This document shows positions 36,400 to 44,855 of a stretch of DNA of 64,000 nucleotides, one piece after another. Made by a program: the position numbers and the translations under genes. The notes under the pieces are model-generated. The model was given only the letters and a program-made list of their open reading frames with translations. It searched no databases and had not been told where the DNA came from. The stretch's first letter is position 1; every line of letters begins with the position of its first letter. The stretch comes from Halopiger djelfimassiliensis. GTDB taxonomy: Archaea; Halobacteriota; Halobacteria; Halobacteriales; Natrialbaceae. Location of the stretch: contig NZ_HG315688.1 in assembly GCF_000455365.1 (NCBI RefSeq), positions 124,001 to 188,000 of the forward strand, given 5' to 3'.

Positions 36400-36560
36400 T
36401 CCAAAACCCGTAAACAGCCTCGGGCGCGGTGACCCGAGGCTTTTCTAGTTCCCTCAGCCGTGTGCTAGCACTCCCTGCTCGGCAAGCGAGCGGGATGAGG
36501 TTGGGCGGCTTACGCGCCCCGACCCGGACAGACGCACCAACCTGACCTGTGGTTGGGTTT
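36400..36560 (-). ncRNA. Predicted TnpB-associated guide RNA (reRNA/omegaRNA)
   Basis: In IS200/IS605 elements the RNA that guides TnpB overlaps the 3' end of tnpB and runs to the element end, with the guide taken from flanking DNA. The matching place here is the minus strand from the tnpB 3' end (about 36560) to the left end. It includes the short untranslated piece 36400-36453 and the hairpin at 36417-36440. The boundaries and the RNA itself are inference from family knowledge. Confidence 0.4.
36417..36440. repeat. Left-end subterminal hairpin of the IS element
   Basis: GCCTCGGG and CCCGAGGC form a perfect eight-base stem around an eight-base loop, directly followed by a T-run and CTAG. 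It is a likely TnpA recognition hairpin, and lies at the 3' end of the TnpB guide RNA region. It could also act as a transcription end for trp or tnpB transcripts. Confidence 0.75.
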
Positions 36561-37758
36561 CGTGAGTCCGGTAATTCGATTCGTTGCCGTCGAGTTTCGC
36601 CGTCTCGCGCCACGCGATGTTCACTGACGCATTCCGATCAGCGTGGTCTTGCACCACGTCACACTCGTCGTTCGGACACCGGAACCGCCGTCCCTGCCGA
36701 TCCCCACGCTCACCACAGCACGAACACGTCTTCGAGTTGTGGTAGGCGGCCACCGTGTCCGTGGGAATCTCTCGCCACGTCGCCTTGTACGAGACGAACG
36801 TCTCGAACTTGTGGAACGGGAGTTTGTGCAACCGGCGGTTCATATACGTCCCATACTTGATTTCGTCGCGAATACCGCTCATATCCTCGAACACGATGAC
36901 CGGATTTGAAAACTGCTCTGCAAACTCCACGACAGCACGGAAAAGACGATGCAACACCCACTCGGTGAATCGCTGCTCCTTGTCACCGAGTTTCTGGTGG
37001 ATGCTCGTCTTGCCGTGTTCCTGACAGCGAGTGGTGATCGTGTGGTAGCGTTGGCGTTCCTGTTTGACTCGTCCGTAGTCGAGGACGAGCGTGCCCTTCG
37101 TCCGCATCGTCTCGCGGTCGAGAGCAGTGAGAGCGACGTTGCGCTCGTTGATGTCCACGCCAACTACAGTATCAGCGGTATCGGGTTCGGGCACGTCGAA
37201 CTCGCGTGTGACCGTGACGTGTAGGTAGTACACGCCATCGCGGTACAGGAGTTCGGCCTGCCCAACATCCACCTCATCCGACGTGATGGCGGCTCGGAGT
37301 TCGTCCATCGCGTCCGGTTCGCCGCGCAGGTGACCTTTCACCTTCTTGTAGGGTTTCGGGCTGATGCGGAACTGGACGCGGTTCGTGTCGTCGTCCACGG
37401 TAAGGCGGTAACCTTCCGTGTGTGCCATCACGAGCGGGTACGCACCAGATTTGTCCGTACTCGGCGGCGTCGGCTTGCCGCCATCAGGGTCATCTTGGTC
37501 GCGCCACCAGTCGAGGAGTGACTGATAGGAGTTCCACGTTTGGAGGGCTTTGCCGACGACCGCGCACTTGTTGTTCCGCAAGAAGTCGTCGCGGTCGACC
37601 TCCTGCTGTATCTCAGTGCGAGTGTACCCTTGTTGTTTGAGGCGGATGGTTCGGGTGAATATCTCGCGTGATGCGAGGCGGGCGTCGTGAAGCCACGATC
37701 GTTCACCAGACGCTATGTGGAGGCGCGTCTGGATCGTCTTCGTGGCTTCTTCACCCAT
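36454..37758 (-). CDS. tnpB: TnpB RNA-guided nuclease of IS200/IS605 family
   Basis: The 434-residue protein has a RuvC-like nuclease with all three acidic residues in place: D202 (GVDINERNVAL), E291 (VIVFEDMSGI) and D374 (DHADRNASVNIA). It has a four-Cys zinc ribbon between the last two (C345-x2-C348, C361-x4-C366). The N-terminal part (ARLASREIFTRTIRLKQQGYT) matches the RNA/DNA-binding region of TnpB. It looks intact and potentially active. TnpB proteins cut DNA guided by a transposon-end RNA and help keep the element at its donor site. Confidence 0.93.
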   Translation of the reverse strand: MGEEATKTIQTRLHIASGERSWLHDARLASREIFTRTIRLKQQGYTRTEIQQEVDRDDFLRNNKCAVVGKALQTWNSYQSLLDWWRDQDDPDGGKPTPPSTDKSGAYPLVMAHTEGYRLTVDDDTNRVQFRISPKPYKKVKGHLRGEPDAMDELRAAITSDEVDVGQAELLYRDGVYYLHVTVTREFDVPEPDTADTVVGVDINERNVALTALDRETMRTKGTLVLDYGRVKQERQRYHTITTRCQEHGKTSIHQKLGDKEQRFTEWVLHRLFRAVVEFAEQFSNPVIVFEDMSGIRDEIKYGTYMNRRLHKLPFHKFETFVSYKATWREIPTDTVAAYHNSKTCSCCGERGDRQGRRFRCPNDECDVVQDHADRNASVNIAWRETAKLDGNESNYRTHETQPQVRLVRLSGSGRVSRPTSSRSLAEQGVLAHG

Positions 37759-37802
37759 GCTTTAACAATCGTTCCAAACAGTCATAAATTCTAGGATTAG
37801 AG

Positions 37803-38201
37803 ATGGAAGAACACCGCAGTCATGCACATTCGGTTGGTTCCTGCAAGTATCATTTCGTATGGTGTCCGAAGTATCGACACCCGGTTCTCGGTGTGGTGGA
37901 GGACGACGTTCGAGAGTTGTTTGCGGAGACTGCCGACCACTTCGGACACGAAATTCTGGCGTTGGAAATCGCGGACGACCACGTACACTTGTTCGCCCAG
38001 TGCGACCCGAGACACAGTCCGTCGGATATTGCTCGACAGTTCAAGTCGTACTCGGGCAAGCACTTACTGGAACGGTATCCAGAGATTCGAGAATCGTCTT
38101 TCTGGGGTGGCGGATTTTGGAAGAGTGGGTACTACGTTGGAACGACGGGTGCAGTGTCTGAGGAAGTTGCTGAACCGTATATCGAGAAGACAGAACACTA
38201 G
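37803..38201 (+). CDS. tnpA: IS200-type Y1 transposase TnpA
   Basis: The 132-residue HUH single-strand transposase has the His-hydrophobic-His motif H60-V-H62 (IADDHVHLFAQ) and the catalytic Tyr in SGYYVGTTG (Y110 or Y111). The start MEEHRSHAHSVGSCKYHFVWCPKYR is typical of the family. It is full length, so the element may still move by itself. It is divergent from tnpB. Confidence 0.95.
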   Translation: MEEHRSHAHSVGSCKYHFVWCPKYRHPVLGVVEDDVRELFAETADHFGHEILALEIADDHVHLFAQCDPRHSPSDIARQFKSYSGKHLLERYPEIRESSFWGGGFWKSGYYVGTTGAVSEEVAEPYIEKTEH

Positions 38202-38220
38202 GCCGGGTGTCGGGCTTCAC

Positions 38221-38242
38221 CCTCGACCCCGGTGGGTCGGGG
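38221..38242. repeat. Right-end subterminal hairpin of the IS element
   Basis: CGACCC and GGGTCG pair around a CGGT tetraloop, extended by two or three further pairs (CCT/GGG with one mismatch). It lies 20 bases after the tnpA stop and is the expected right-end recognition structure. Confidence 0.65.
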
Positions 38243-38262
38243 AACTCGCCCTCACAGGTTCT

Positions 38263-38448
38263 TTAGACTCCCGGGAGCAACTCGAGCATGCCGGTCGCAT
38301 AAAGCGCCGCCAGAACGACCGCAGCGACGATCCCGACGCGAACAGCGAGTTTGATCGCAATGCGGACTGCGATGATAACGACCGCAAAGGCAGCAAGCGC
38401 TGCCAGAGCGAGAAGGATCACCGATCCCGAAGTCAATGGTTCGAACAT
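38263..38448 (-). CDS. Small two-helix membrane protein
   Basis: The ATG at 38448 gives 61 residues, MFEPLTSGSVILLALAALAAF and onward, with two closely spaced hydrophobic helices separated by a basic turn (VRIAIKLAVRVG). It is typical of small haloarchaeal membrane proteins with no known function. Its stop lies only about 20 bases from the IS right-end hairpin, so the element may affect its mRNA 3' end. Confidence 0.65.
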   Translation of the reverse strand: MFEPLTSGSVILLALAALAAFAVVIIAVRIAIKLAVRVGIVAAVVLAALYATGMLELLPGV

Positions 38449-38870
38449 ACACGAACCCCAGCACTGCAAGGACGTAATCTTTCTGGAAGTCCTGACAGAC
38501 TCGAGTCGGAACTAGTTACGAAGACGAACAGTCGGCCGTATCGGAACGAAAATCGCCGGACGGCGACGGGAATTTCGTCGTCTCTGGCCACTTTCAGTCC
38601 GGTCTGAAAATCGTTAAGGCCGTCGGCGCTGTAGGTCCGGATACCACCAATCGCGGCCATCTCGAGGACCGTGATTGTCTCGAACCCGAGAGAGTACAGA
38701 GATATCTATACAACTACAGTTGTCCTAATACAAGAAAAGTAGAACAACAACACCCGGTTTTAAGAGGAATGGATGAATACCGAACCTTCGTCACGAACCA
38801 TGAAATTCAGGATCCAGAACCACGCCAGAATCGCCACCCCGCGACGGGATACTGACGAGGTGAGCCGCGC
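38449..38870. other. Intergenic region upstream of nrdJ
   Basis: This 422-base gap holds the promoters of the small leftward membrane gene and of nrdJ. A perfect dyad, ACAACT-AC-AGTTGT, lies at 38711-38724, and a TATA-like ttttaaga at about 38758-38765 could start the nrdJ transcript with a leader of about 80 bases. No protein-coding frame in it is convincing. Confidence 0.5.
38711..38724. promoter_or_regulatory. Inverted repeat upstream of nrdJ, candidate operator
   Basis: ACAACT and AGTTGT form a perfect six-base dyad with a two-base spacer in an AT-rich stretch about 45 bases upstream of the TATA-like element. It differs from the bacterial NrdR box. The position fits an activator or repressor site; the binding protein is unknown. 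Confidence 0.4.
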
Positions 38871-41800
38871 ATGAGCGAGCTCACTGCCGAAGAGTTGACC
38901 CTCCCGATCAAGCGCACCGAAGGCGACACGCTCGAGGAGCGCCTGACAGGGAACGCATACCACAACATCCTCCCCGCCCGCTATCTCCGCAAAGACGCGG
39001 ACGGAGAGCTGATCGAGGATCAGGAGGATCTCTTCGAGCGCGTCGGCAAGAACATCGCGCTCGCGGAGGCCGTCTTCGAGGCGCGAAAGCAGGACGTCGA
39101 AATCACGGTCACGCCCGATCAGCTCAAGCCGGACCATCCACGGCGCGACGAACTCGCCGAAGAAGTGTTCGGAGCCGGCACCACCGCGGACGACGACAGC
39201 GAGGAACGAAGTTCCGCTGGCTCTGCGGCGGAGCCGCAGAACGCCGAGACGACGCTCTCTATCTACAACGTCAACAAGTTTGCCTACGACACCGTCGTCC
39301 CCGAACTCCCCGACGAGATCCGCACACACGTCGAGGACGTCGCCGACGAGTTCCAGAGCATGATGGCGAACCTCGACTTCATGCCGAACTCGCCGACCCT
39401 GATGAACGCGGGCGACGAGCTCCAGCAGCTCTCGGCGTGTTTCGTCGACTCCCCCGAGGACGATATCGACGACATCCACCAGACCGCTAAAGAGGCCGCG
39501 CAGGTCTTCCAGAGCGGCGGCGGCATGGGCTATGCCTTCTGGCGGCTCCGTCCCTACGGCGACGCGGTCGGCTCGACCGGCGGCATCGCGTCGGGACCGA
39601 TCACGTTCATGCGCACGTACGACCAGATGTGCGAGACGATCGCCCAGGGCGGCGCTCGACGAGGCGCGCAGATGGGCGTCATGCGCGTCTCGCACCCGGA
39701 CGTCATCCAGTTCATCCACGCCAAGAACAAGGACGTCTCGCTGGCCGAGACGCTGCGCCTGAACGACCCCGACGACTTCACGCACAACTCCTTCCAGGAA
39801 GCCCTCGAAGAGGCTCGCGAGCTCATCGACGACGAGGGACGCGTCCCCAAACACCTCCGCAACGCCGTCGAGGGCCACCTCTCGAATTTCAACATCTCCG
39901 TCGGCATCACCGACGACTTCATGGAAGCCCTGCAAACCGGCGAGGAGTTTACCTTCACGAACCCGCGCACGGGCGAACCCCACATCGCCACCGAGGAGAC
40001 CAAGGAACTGTACGAGATGTTCGGCCTCGGCGAGCACGTCGAGGTCGGCGAAGAGCTGTCGATCCCGGCCGAGGAACTCTGGGACGACATCGTCGAGGGC
40101 GCCCACGAGAACGGCGAACCCGGCGTGATCTACCTCGAGCGAGTGAACAAGCAACACTCCTTCGACGTCGAGAAACATCCCGACCACCGGATCCTCGCGA
40201 CCAACCCCTGTGGCGAACAGCCACTGGAAGAGTACGAGGCCTGTAACCTCGGACACATCAACCTCTCGACGCTCGCGGATCTCGAGGCCCCCGACTGGCG
40301 CGTCTGGTACGACGAACACGGCGACGAGTACGACTCGCTCGAGGACGCCGTCGACGCCTTCCTCGCCGAGGCCGTCGACTTCGAGGAGTTCGATCGGCGC
40401 ATCGAAATGGGCACGCGGTTCCTCGAGAACGTCGTCACGATGAGCGACTTCCCGGTCGAGAAGATCGAGCAGAAGGTCCGGGAGATGCGCAAGATCGGGC
40501 TGGGCATCATGGGACTGGCACAGCTGTACATCCAACTGGGCATGGAGTACGGCAGCGAGGCCTCCAACGAGGTCGCCCGCCAGCTGATGACTCACATCAA
40601 CCACACCTCGAAGTGGACCTCCCACGAACTCGCCGAGGAGCGGGGGAGCTTCGAGGAGTGGGACGACTCCAAGTACGCGAACCCGACCGAGTACCGCGAG
40701 TGGTTCGAACACCAGACCGGCCTCGACGCCGACGAGTGGGCGGACGGGTTCCCCATCCGGAATCACAACACGACGACCATCGCGCCGACGGGGACGACAT
40801 CGATGGTCGGCAACACCACCGGCGGCTGTGAGCCGATCTACAACGTCGCCTACTACAAGAACGTCTCCGACGACGTTCAGGGCGACGAGATGCTCGTCGA
40901 GTTCGACGACTACTTCCTGCGCACGCTGGAGGCCAACGACATCGACGTCGACGCGGTGAAAGAAGAGGCTCAGGAACAGATGGCGACCAACCAGTTCAAC
41001 GGCGTCGAGGGTCTCACGACGGTTCCCGACGCCATCGGCGAACTGTTCGTCACCACCGGCGATCTCTCGGCGAAAGAACACGCCGGCGTACAGGTCGCCT
41101 GTCAGGAGGGTGTCGACTCCGCCATCTCGAAGACCGTCAACGCGCCCAACGACTCCACGCTCGAGGACGCCAAGGAGGTATTCGAGTACATCTACGAGCA
41201 CGGCGGCAAGGGCGTCACCTACTACCGCGACGGCACCCGGAGCAAGCAGGTGCTGACGACGCGTGCGAAAAACACCGACTTCGCCGACGAGACCGAAGCC
41301 GCCGAGGCGCTGGTCGACCAGATCGACGAGATCTTCGGCGGTCTCGAGGCGTTCCTCGAGAGCGAGGACGTTCAGGAGGTGCTCGGCGAGGACGTCGCCA
41401 CGCTCGGCGGCGACCGCGAGCCTGCGACGATCGACTTCACCGAAAAGCGCGACCGACCGGACGCTCTTCAGGGCGTCAGCCAGCGCATCGATACCGGCTA
41501 CGGCAAGGTCTACGTGACGATCAACGAAGACCCCGAGACCGGCCAGCCGTTCGAGCTGTTCGCGAACATCGGCCACTCCGGTGGCTTCACGAACTCCTTT
41601 ACCGAGGCGCTGGCGAAGGTTATCTCGACGTCGCTTCGCTCCGGCGTCGACCCCGAAGAGATCGTCGACGAACTCTGTGGAACCCGCTCGCCCAAGATCG
41701 CCTGGGACAAGGGCGAACAGATCCAGTCGATCCCGGACGCCATCGGGACCGCGATGCGACGCTATCTCGAGGACGAGATCGACAAGCCGTATCCGAAACA

Positions 41801-42023
41801 GCAGACGCTCGAGGAATCGGCCGATTCGGACGCCGAAGCCGGGTACGACGGCCCACAGACCGACGGCGGCGCGGCCGCCGCGGAAAGCGCTGAGACGAAC
41901 GACGCAACGCAGGACCTCATCGACGCCGGCGAGTCGCCGGAGTGTCCCGACTGTGGCTCGCTGTCGCTGTACTACTCCGAAGGCTGCAAGACCTGCGAGT
42001 CCTGTGGCTGGAGCGAGTGCTGA
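38871..42023 (+). CDS. nrdJ: Adenosylcobalamin-dependent (class II) ribonucleotide reductase
   Basis: NrdJ reduces ribonucleotides to deoxyribonucleotides using B12. The 1050-residue protein has an ATP-cone-like N-terminal region and NLDFMPNSPTLMNAG. SACFVDSPEDDIDD carries the first active-site Cys, ATNPCGEQPLEEYEACNLG the radical-site Cys (C447), and PTGTTSMVGNTTGGCEPIY and IGHSGGFTNSFTEALAK follow. A C-terminal zinc-ribbon-like tail (CPDCGSLSLYYSEGCKTCESCGWSEC) provides redox-active cysteines. Haloarchaeal nrdJ genes often carry inteins; none is present here. Its mRNA probably starts from the TATA-like element at 38758. Confidence 0.97.
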   Translation: MSELTAEELTLPIKRTEGDTLEERLTGNAYHNILPARYLRKDADGELIEDQEDLFERVGKNIALAEAVFEARKQDVEITVTPDQLKPDHPRRDELAEEVFGAGTTADDDSEERSSAGSAAEPQNAETTLSIYNVNKFAYDTVVPELPDEIRTHVEDVADEFQSMMANLDFMPNSPTLMNAGDELQQLSACFVDSPEDDIDDIHQTAKEAAQVFQSGGGMGYAFWRLRPYGDAVGSTGGIASGPITFMRTYDQMCETIAQGGARRGAQMGVMRVSHPDVIQFIHAKNKDVSLAETLRLNDPDDFTHNSFQEALEEARELIDDEGRVPKHLRNAVEGHLSNFNISVGITDDFMEALQTGEEFTFTNPRTGEPHIATEETKELYEMFGLGEHVEVGEELSIPAEELWDDIVEGAHENGEPGVIYLERVNKQHSFDVEKHPDHRILATNPCGEQPLEEYEACNLGHINLSTLADLEAPDWRVWYDEHGDEYDSLEDAVDAFLAEAVDFEEFDRRIEMGTRFLENVVTMSDFPVEKIEQKVREMRKIGLGIMGLAQLYIQLGMEYGSEASNEVARQLMTHINHTSKWTSHELAEERGSFEEWDDSKYANPTEYREWFEHQTGLDADEWADGFPIRNHNTTTIAPTGTTSMVGNTTGGCEPIYNVAYYKNVSDDVQGDEMLVEFDDYFLRTLEANDIDVDAVKEEAQEQMATNQFNGVEGLTTVPDAIGELFVTTGDLSAKEHAGVQVACQEGVDSAISKTVNAPNDSTLEDAKEVFEYIYEHGGKGVTYYRDGTRSKQVLTTRAKNTDFADETEAAEALVDQIDEIFGGLEAFLESEDVQEVLGEDVATLGGDREPATIDFTEKRDRPDALQGVSQRIDTGYGKVYVTINEDPETGQPFELFANIGHSGGFTNSFTEALAKVISTSLRSGVDPEEIVDELCGTRSPKIAWDKGEQIQSIPDAIGTAMRRYLEDEIDKPYPKQQTLEESADSDAEAGYDGPQTDGGAAAAESAETNDATQDLIDAGESPECPDCGSLSLYYSEGCKTCESCGWSEC

Positions 42024-42103
42024 CCCGTCCCGACGAACGCACGCGTCGAGCCGTCGGAGTTCCCCTCGTACGATATTTAGCCGTCCGGACTGAACGGGCC
42101 GGT

Positions 42104-42250
42104 ATGCCCGTCGAAGACGATCCGGGAGGGGAGATCGACGCCGCGGGTCCGTCCTGTCCGTACTGTCACGCGCGGATGTACAAGCGCCACTGCAAGTACG
42201 TCTGTCCGCAACACGGCGTTATCATCGATTGTAGCGATCCCTTCCGGTAG
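42104..42250 (+). CDS. Small CPxC zinc-finger protein
   Basis: The 48-residue protein MPVEDDPGGEIDAAGPSCPYCHARM has two Cys pairs: CPYC near residue 18 and the KYVCPQHG/IDC region, with a nearby His. Such haloarchaeal mini-zinc-finger proteins are widespread, and some affect adaptation or biofilm growth. I cannot assign a target. It lies 80 bases downstream of nrdJ, preceded by an AT-rich tacgatatttag at about 42069-42080 that may be its promoter. Confidence 0.75.
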   Translation: MPVEDDPGGEIDAAGPSCPYCHARMYKRHCKYVCPQHGVIIDCSDPFR

Positions 42251-42298
42251 CGAGTCGGGCCGGGGCGAATTTCGGTCACGTCTCGTTGCCCTCGGCCG

Positions 42299-43018
42299 CT
42301 AGTTATCCGCCGACGAACCGGCTGGTCCGGGTCGTGACGTTCGCACCGCGCGATACGCCGGTCCGGCGAGCAAGAGTACGGCTGCTACTCCGCACGCAAG
42401 CGACAGTCCAAGCCCGACATCGCCGAGTCCGCCGGTCCGGGCCGTCGCCGCGGACGATCCGACGACGACCGCTGCGATCGTCCACGGGAGTTCGCCGATC
42501 GCCGTCCCGACCACGAGGTGTCGCAGTCGGACGCCGCTTACCGCCGCGGCACACGTCGAGATATCCGACGGGATCGGGGCCAATCTCGAGGCGGTAACCC
42601 CCCGAACCGGACCGGTCGTCTCGTAATAGCGGGCGACGACGGTGCCGGTTCGCTCGAGGAGCGACGAACCCGTTCGGTCCCCGGGATCCGATCCTGTCGC
42701 GGCTCCACCTGCGAACCAGCGGGCCGCGAAAAAGACCGGGAGCACGGTCACGACGACACCCGAAAGGGCGATGGGGACGCCGAGGGCGACGCCGTACCCG
42801 TACCCGACGACGGCAGCGATCGGCGTCGGCGGCCAGGCGAACACCGGCCGTACGAGGTAGAGGGCAGCGACGGCGAGGCCGAACCGGTACGGATCGGCCG
42901 CCAGCGATTCGACGGCCGCGACCGTGGCTGACGGCGAAACGAGCGCGCTTGCGACGACGATCGAGCCGATCACGATCGTCCCCGCGAGCGCCCGAGTGGA
43001 TACCGACGCTATCGACAT
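42299..43018 (-). CDS. TVP38/TMEM64 (VTT-domain, DedA-like) membrane protein
   Basis: The ATG at 43018 gives 239 residues with about six membrane helices. The VTT-type core reads FAWPPTPIAAVVGYGYGVALGVPIALSGVVVTVLPVFFAARWF, and TGPVRGVTASRLAPIPSDISTCAAAVSGVRLRHLVVGTAIGELPW carries the conserved Arg and Pro motifs. Relatives are thought to move lipids between membrane leaflets. An upstream in-frame start overlaps the divergent gene and is less likely. Confidence 0.85.
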   Translation of the reverse strand: MSIASVSTRALAGTIVIGSIVVASALVSPSATVAAVESLAADPYRFGLAVAALYLVRPVFAWPPTPIAAVVGYGYGVALGVPIALSGVVVTVLPVFFAARWFAGGAATGSDPGDRTGSSLLERTGTVVARYYETTGPVRGVTASRLAPIPSDISTCAAAVSGVRLRHLVVGTAIGELPWTIAAVVVGSSAATARTGGLGDVGLGLSLACGVAAVLLLAGPAYRAVRTSRPGPAGSSADN

Positions 43019-43113
43019 CGGTCGCAGTTCCGACTCGAGTATTGAATCCTTTCTGTTGTCCGTATCGAGAGCCGACACAACGTTTATCCACGCCGGTGCG
43101 AGAACACTCATCG

Positions 43114-43530
43114 ATGGACTGCGACGACGGGACCGAGGATTACCCTGCCGACCGGGCTCGCAAGCGCCACCACGACGACCGCGTCGAACTCGGACTCGCA
43201 CTCCTCGAGCGACTCGAACACGAGTCGCTCTCGCTTGCCGATGTCGTCGATCGAATCGAGACGGTCACCAGCGATCCGACGGTCACGCGAACGATTCTCG
43301 ACGAGGCCGAACTCCGCGGCATCATCGAACGCGAGGACGGTATCGTACGCCCGAAGAGCCGCCAGTACGTCCGGTTCGAGAGCGACGTCATCACGAAAGA
43401 CGGCGACTTTTCCTGTCGACGCTGTGGCTCTGGTCTTTCGACCGGCTACTTCATCGATCTCGACGCGGGCGAACTCGGGCCGTTCGGGTCGTCGTGTATT
43501 CGAAAAGTGACCGGGCGGGACTCGGAGTAA
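43114..43530 (+). CDS. DUF5830-like winged-helix/zinc-ribbon protein
   Basis: From ATG 43114 the protein has 138 residues. Residues 20-85 look like a winged helix (VELGLALLERLEHESLSLADVVDRIETV, TILDEAELRGIIEREDGIVRP). The C-terminal part has a Cys pair (SCRRCGSGLSTGYFID) and a third Cys (FGSSCIRKVTG) for a zinc ribbon. It matches haloarchaeal DUF5830 as I know it. DNA-binding or regulatory function is likely but unproven. Divergent from the VTT gene. Confidence 0.8.
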   Translation: MDCDDGTEDYPADRARKRHHDDRVELGLALLERLEHESLSLADVVDRIETVTSDPTVTRTILDEAELRGIIEREDGIVRPKSRQYVRFESDVITKDGDFSCRRCGSGLSTGYFIDLDAGELGPFGSSCIRKVTGRDSE

Positions 43531-43568
43531 AACCGGAAGCTGGCCGATGGATCGGCCGGCGGCAGTCG

Positions 43569-44753
43569 CTACCGTCCCTGTCGAAGTTCGGTAATAAGCT
43601 GGTCGATCGTCCGTTGTTGCTCCTCGATGAGATCGTTCTGGCGTTCGACGGCCGCCTCGAGCGTTTCGAGTCGCTCGAGGACTTCGGGCGCGGGTTCGGG
43701 AGTCGCAGTCGACTCGGTTCGAGAGGTCGAGTCGTCGGCATCCCACGCCTCGGAGTCCGCCGTCGACTCCGCGGCTTCCTCGAAGAGGTTTTGCGTTTCG
43801 ACGGTCGCTGCCTTCTGGCCGGACTCGCGTGCTGTGTCGTCGTTCGATGCGGATTCCGACCGGGACGTCGGTTCGGACCGGGAAGCGGGTTCGTCGTGGC
43901 TTTCGCCACGGGGTTCCGGGTCGCCCGCCTCGTGGGCAGCGGAGGTCTCTCCGAGCGGATCGTCGCCTGCCGTCGGATCCGCCGTCCCGGTGGCCGCCGC
44001 GTCATCGACGCGTTCGCGATCCTCCGGTTCGGGCGGATCGGCATCGAGCGGATCGACGCCGTCGCCGAAGTCCATCGAGGCACCGGAGCGCCCGGTATCG
44101 ACGCCCGCGTCGTCCCCGCCGATCGTTTCGTTGAACGTCTCGAGGGAATCGACGTCGTGATAGTCAAACAGCGCCCGCTTGAGACGTTCGCGCAGGTCGT
44201 TTGCCTCCTCGTTTGGCGCTTTGATCCGCTGTGGGCGGCCGTCGACGGTGAGAACGATCTGCGTCGCGACGCTTCCGTCCTCGAACGCGAGGTTCGTGAC
44301 GTCGCCGAAGTGATACTCCTCGTAGTCGTCGTCCCAGACCGCGCTGCCGATGTGTTTGACCAGCCGTTCGCTCGTGATGATCAGCGTGAGTTCGCTGAAC
44401 CGATAGGTCTGGACGACCGTCTCGCCCGGTTCAGTAATGTCGTTGCCGTTGAGGACGCCGGCGAGGACCGGATGGAGAACGTCGTCCGTCTTGCTGGCTG
44501 GAACCGTAAACTCCCGGGTCCCTTCCAAGGGATACTCCAGGGTGAATTTGGTCTTGCGTCTCCCTTCCGAGAGCGTGAGTCGCTCCGCACCATGGGGGTA
44601 TTCGTCGACCGATTCGTCGCTCAGCAGTCCTTCCGCGCGATAGACGAGCGTACTCGAGGGAGTGATGAAGAGTTCGTCTTCGCCGCCGAGAGAAACTCGC
44701 GCCGCGATCTCCTCGCCATCGAGAGTAGACGTGACGATGCCGGGAACGTTCAT
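43569..44753 (-). CDS. Haloarchaeal protein with two PH-like domains and a C-terminal coiled coil (DUF7115-like)
   Basis: The 394-residue protein starts MNVPGIVTSTLDGEEIAARVSLGGEDELFITPSSTLVYRAEGLLSDE. Two beta-rich PH-like modules cover about residues 1-190 (the second from TYRFSELTLIITSERLV). A long acidic, Ser/Thr-rich disordered stretch (about 200-350) follows, then a coiled coil (EVLERLETLEAAVERQNDLIEEQQRTIDQLI). Layout matches a haloarchaea-specific family I know as DUF7115; the function is unknown. It is convergent with the DUF5830-like gene, with 38 bases between. Confidence 0.8.
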   Translation of the reverse strand: MNVPGIVTSTLDGEEIAARVSLGGEDELFITPSSTLVYRAEGLLSDESVDEYPHGAERLTLSEGRRKTKFTLEYPLEGTREFTVPASKTDDVLHPVLAGVLNGNDITEPGETVVQTYRFSELTLIITSERLVKHIGSAVWDDDYEEYHFGDVTNLAFEDGSVATQIVLTVDGRPQRIKAPNEEANDLRERLKRALFDYHDVDSLETFNETIGGDDAGVDTGRSGASMDFGDGVDPLDADPPEPEDRERVDDAAATGTADPTAGDDPLGETSAAHEAGDPEPRGESHDEPASRSEPTSRSESASNDDTARESGQKAATVETQNLFEEAAESTADSEAWDADDSTSRTESTATPEPAPEVLERLETLEAAVERQNDLIEEQQRTIDQLITELRQGR

Positions 44754-44855
44754 GCAACGCAGTTCGTAATACCGTGTGATAAATCCGTGGGTCCCCGTTG
44801 CATGCCGATGTCGAATGGGAAGGTTAAAGAGAGAGACTCCACTACGGAAAAACGA

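Larger units (their letters stand above)
36400..38250. mobile_element. IS200/IS605-family insertion sequence with divergent tnpA and tnpB
   Basis: The element carries an intact Y1-type TnpA (rightward) and TnpB (leftward), separated by 44 bases and transcribed divergently. Subterminal palindromes lie at both ends (36417-36440 and about 38221-38242), as TnpA needs for single-strand recognition. There are no terminal inverted repeats and no target duplication, as expected. The exact outer boundaries are estimates; the left one lies between the trpG stop (36363) and the left hairpin. Confidence 0.85.

Noticed and set aside
38433-38660. Leftward 75-codon gene between the small membrane gene and nrdJ
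   Set aside because: It overlaps the start of the better-supported membrane gene and has no recognisable domain.
38760-41576. A 938-codon open frame antisense to nrdJ
   Set aside because: It mirrors nrdJ codon by codon, a common effect of GC-rich third positions. Its translation has no domains, whereas nrdJ has all class II reductase motifs.
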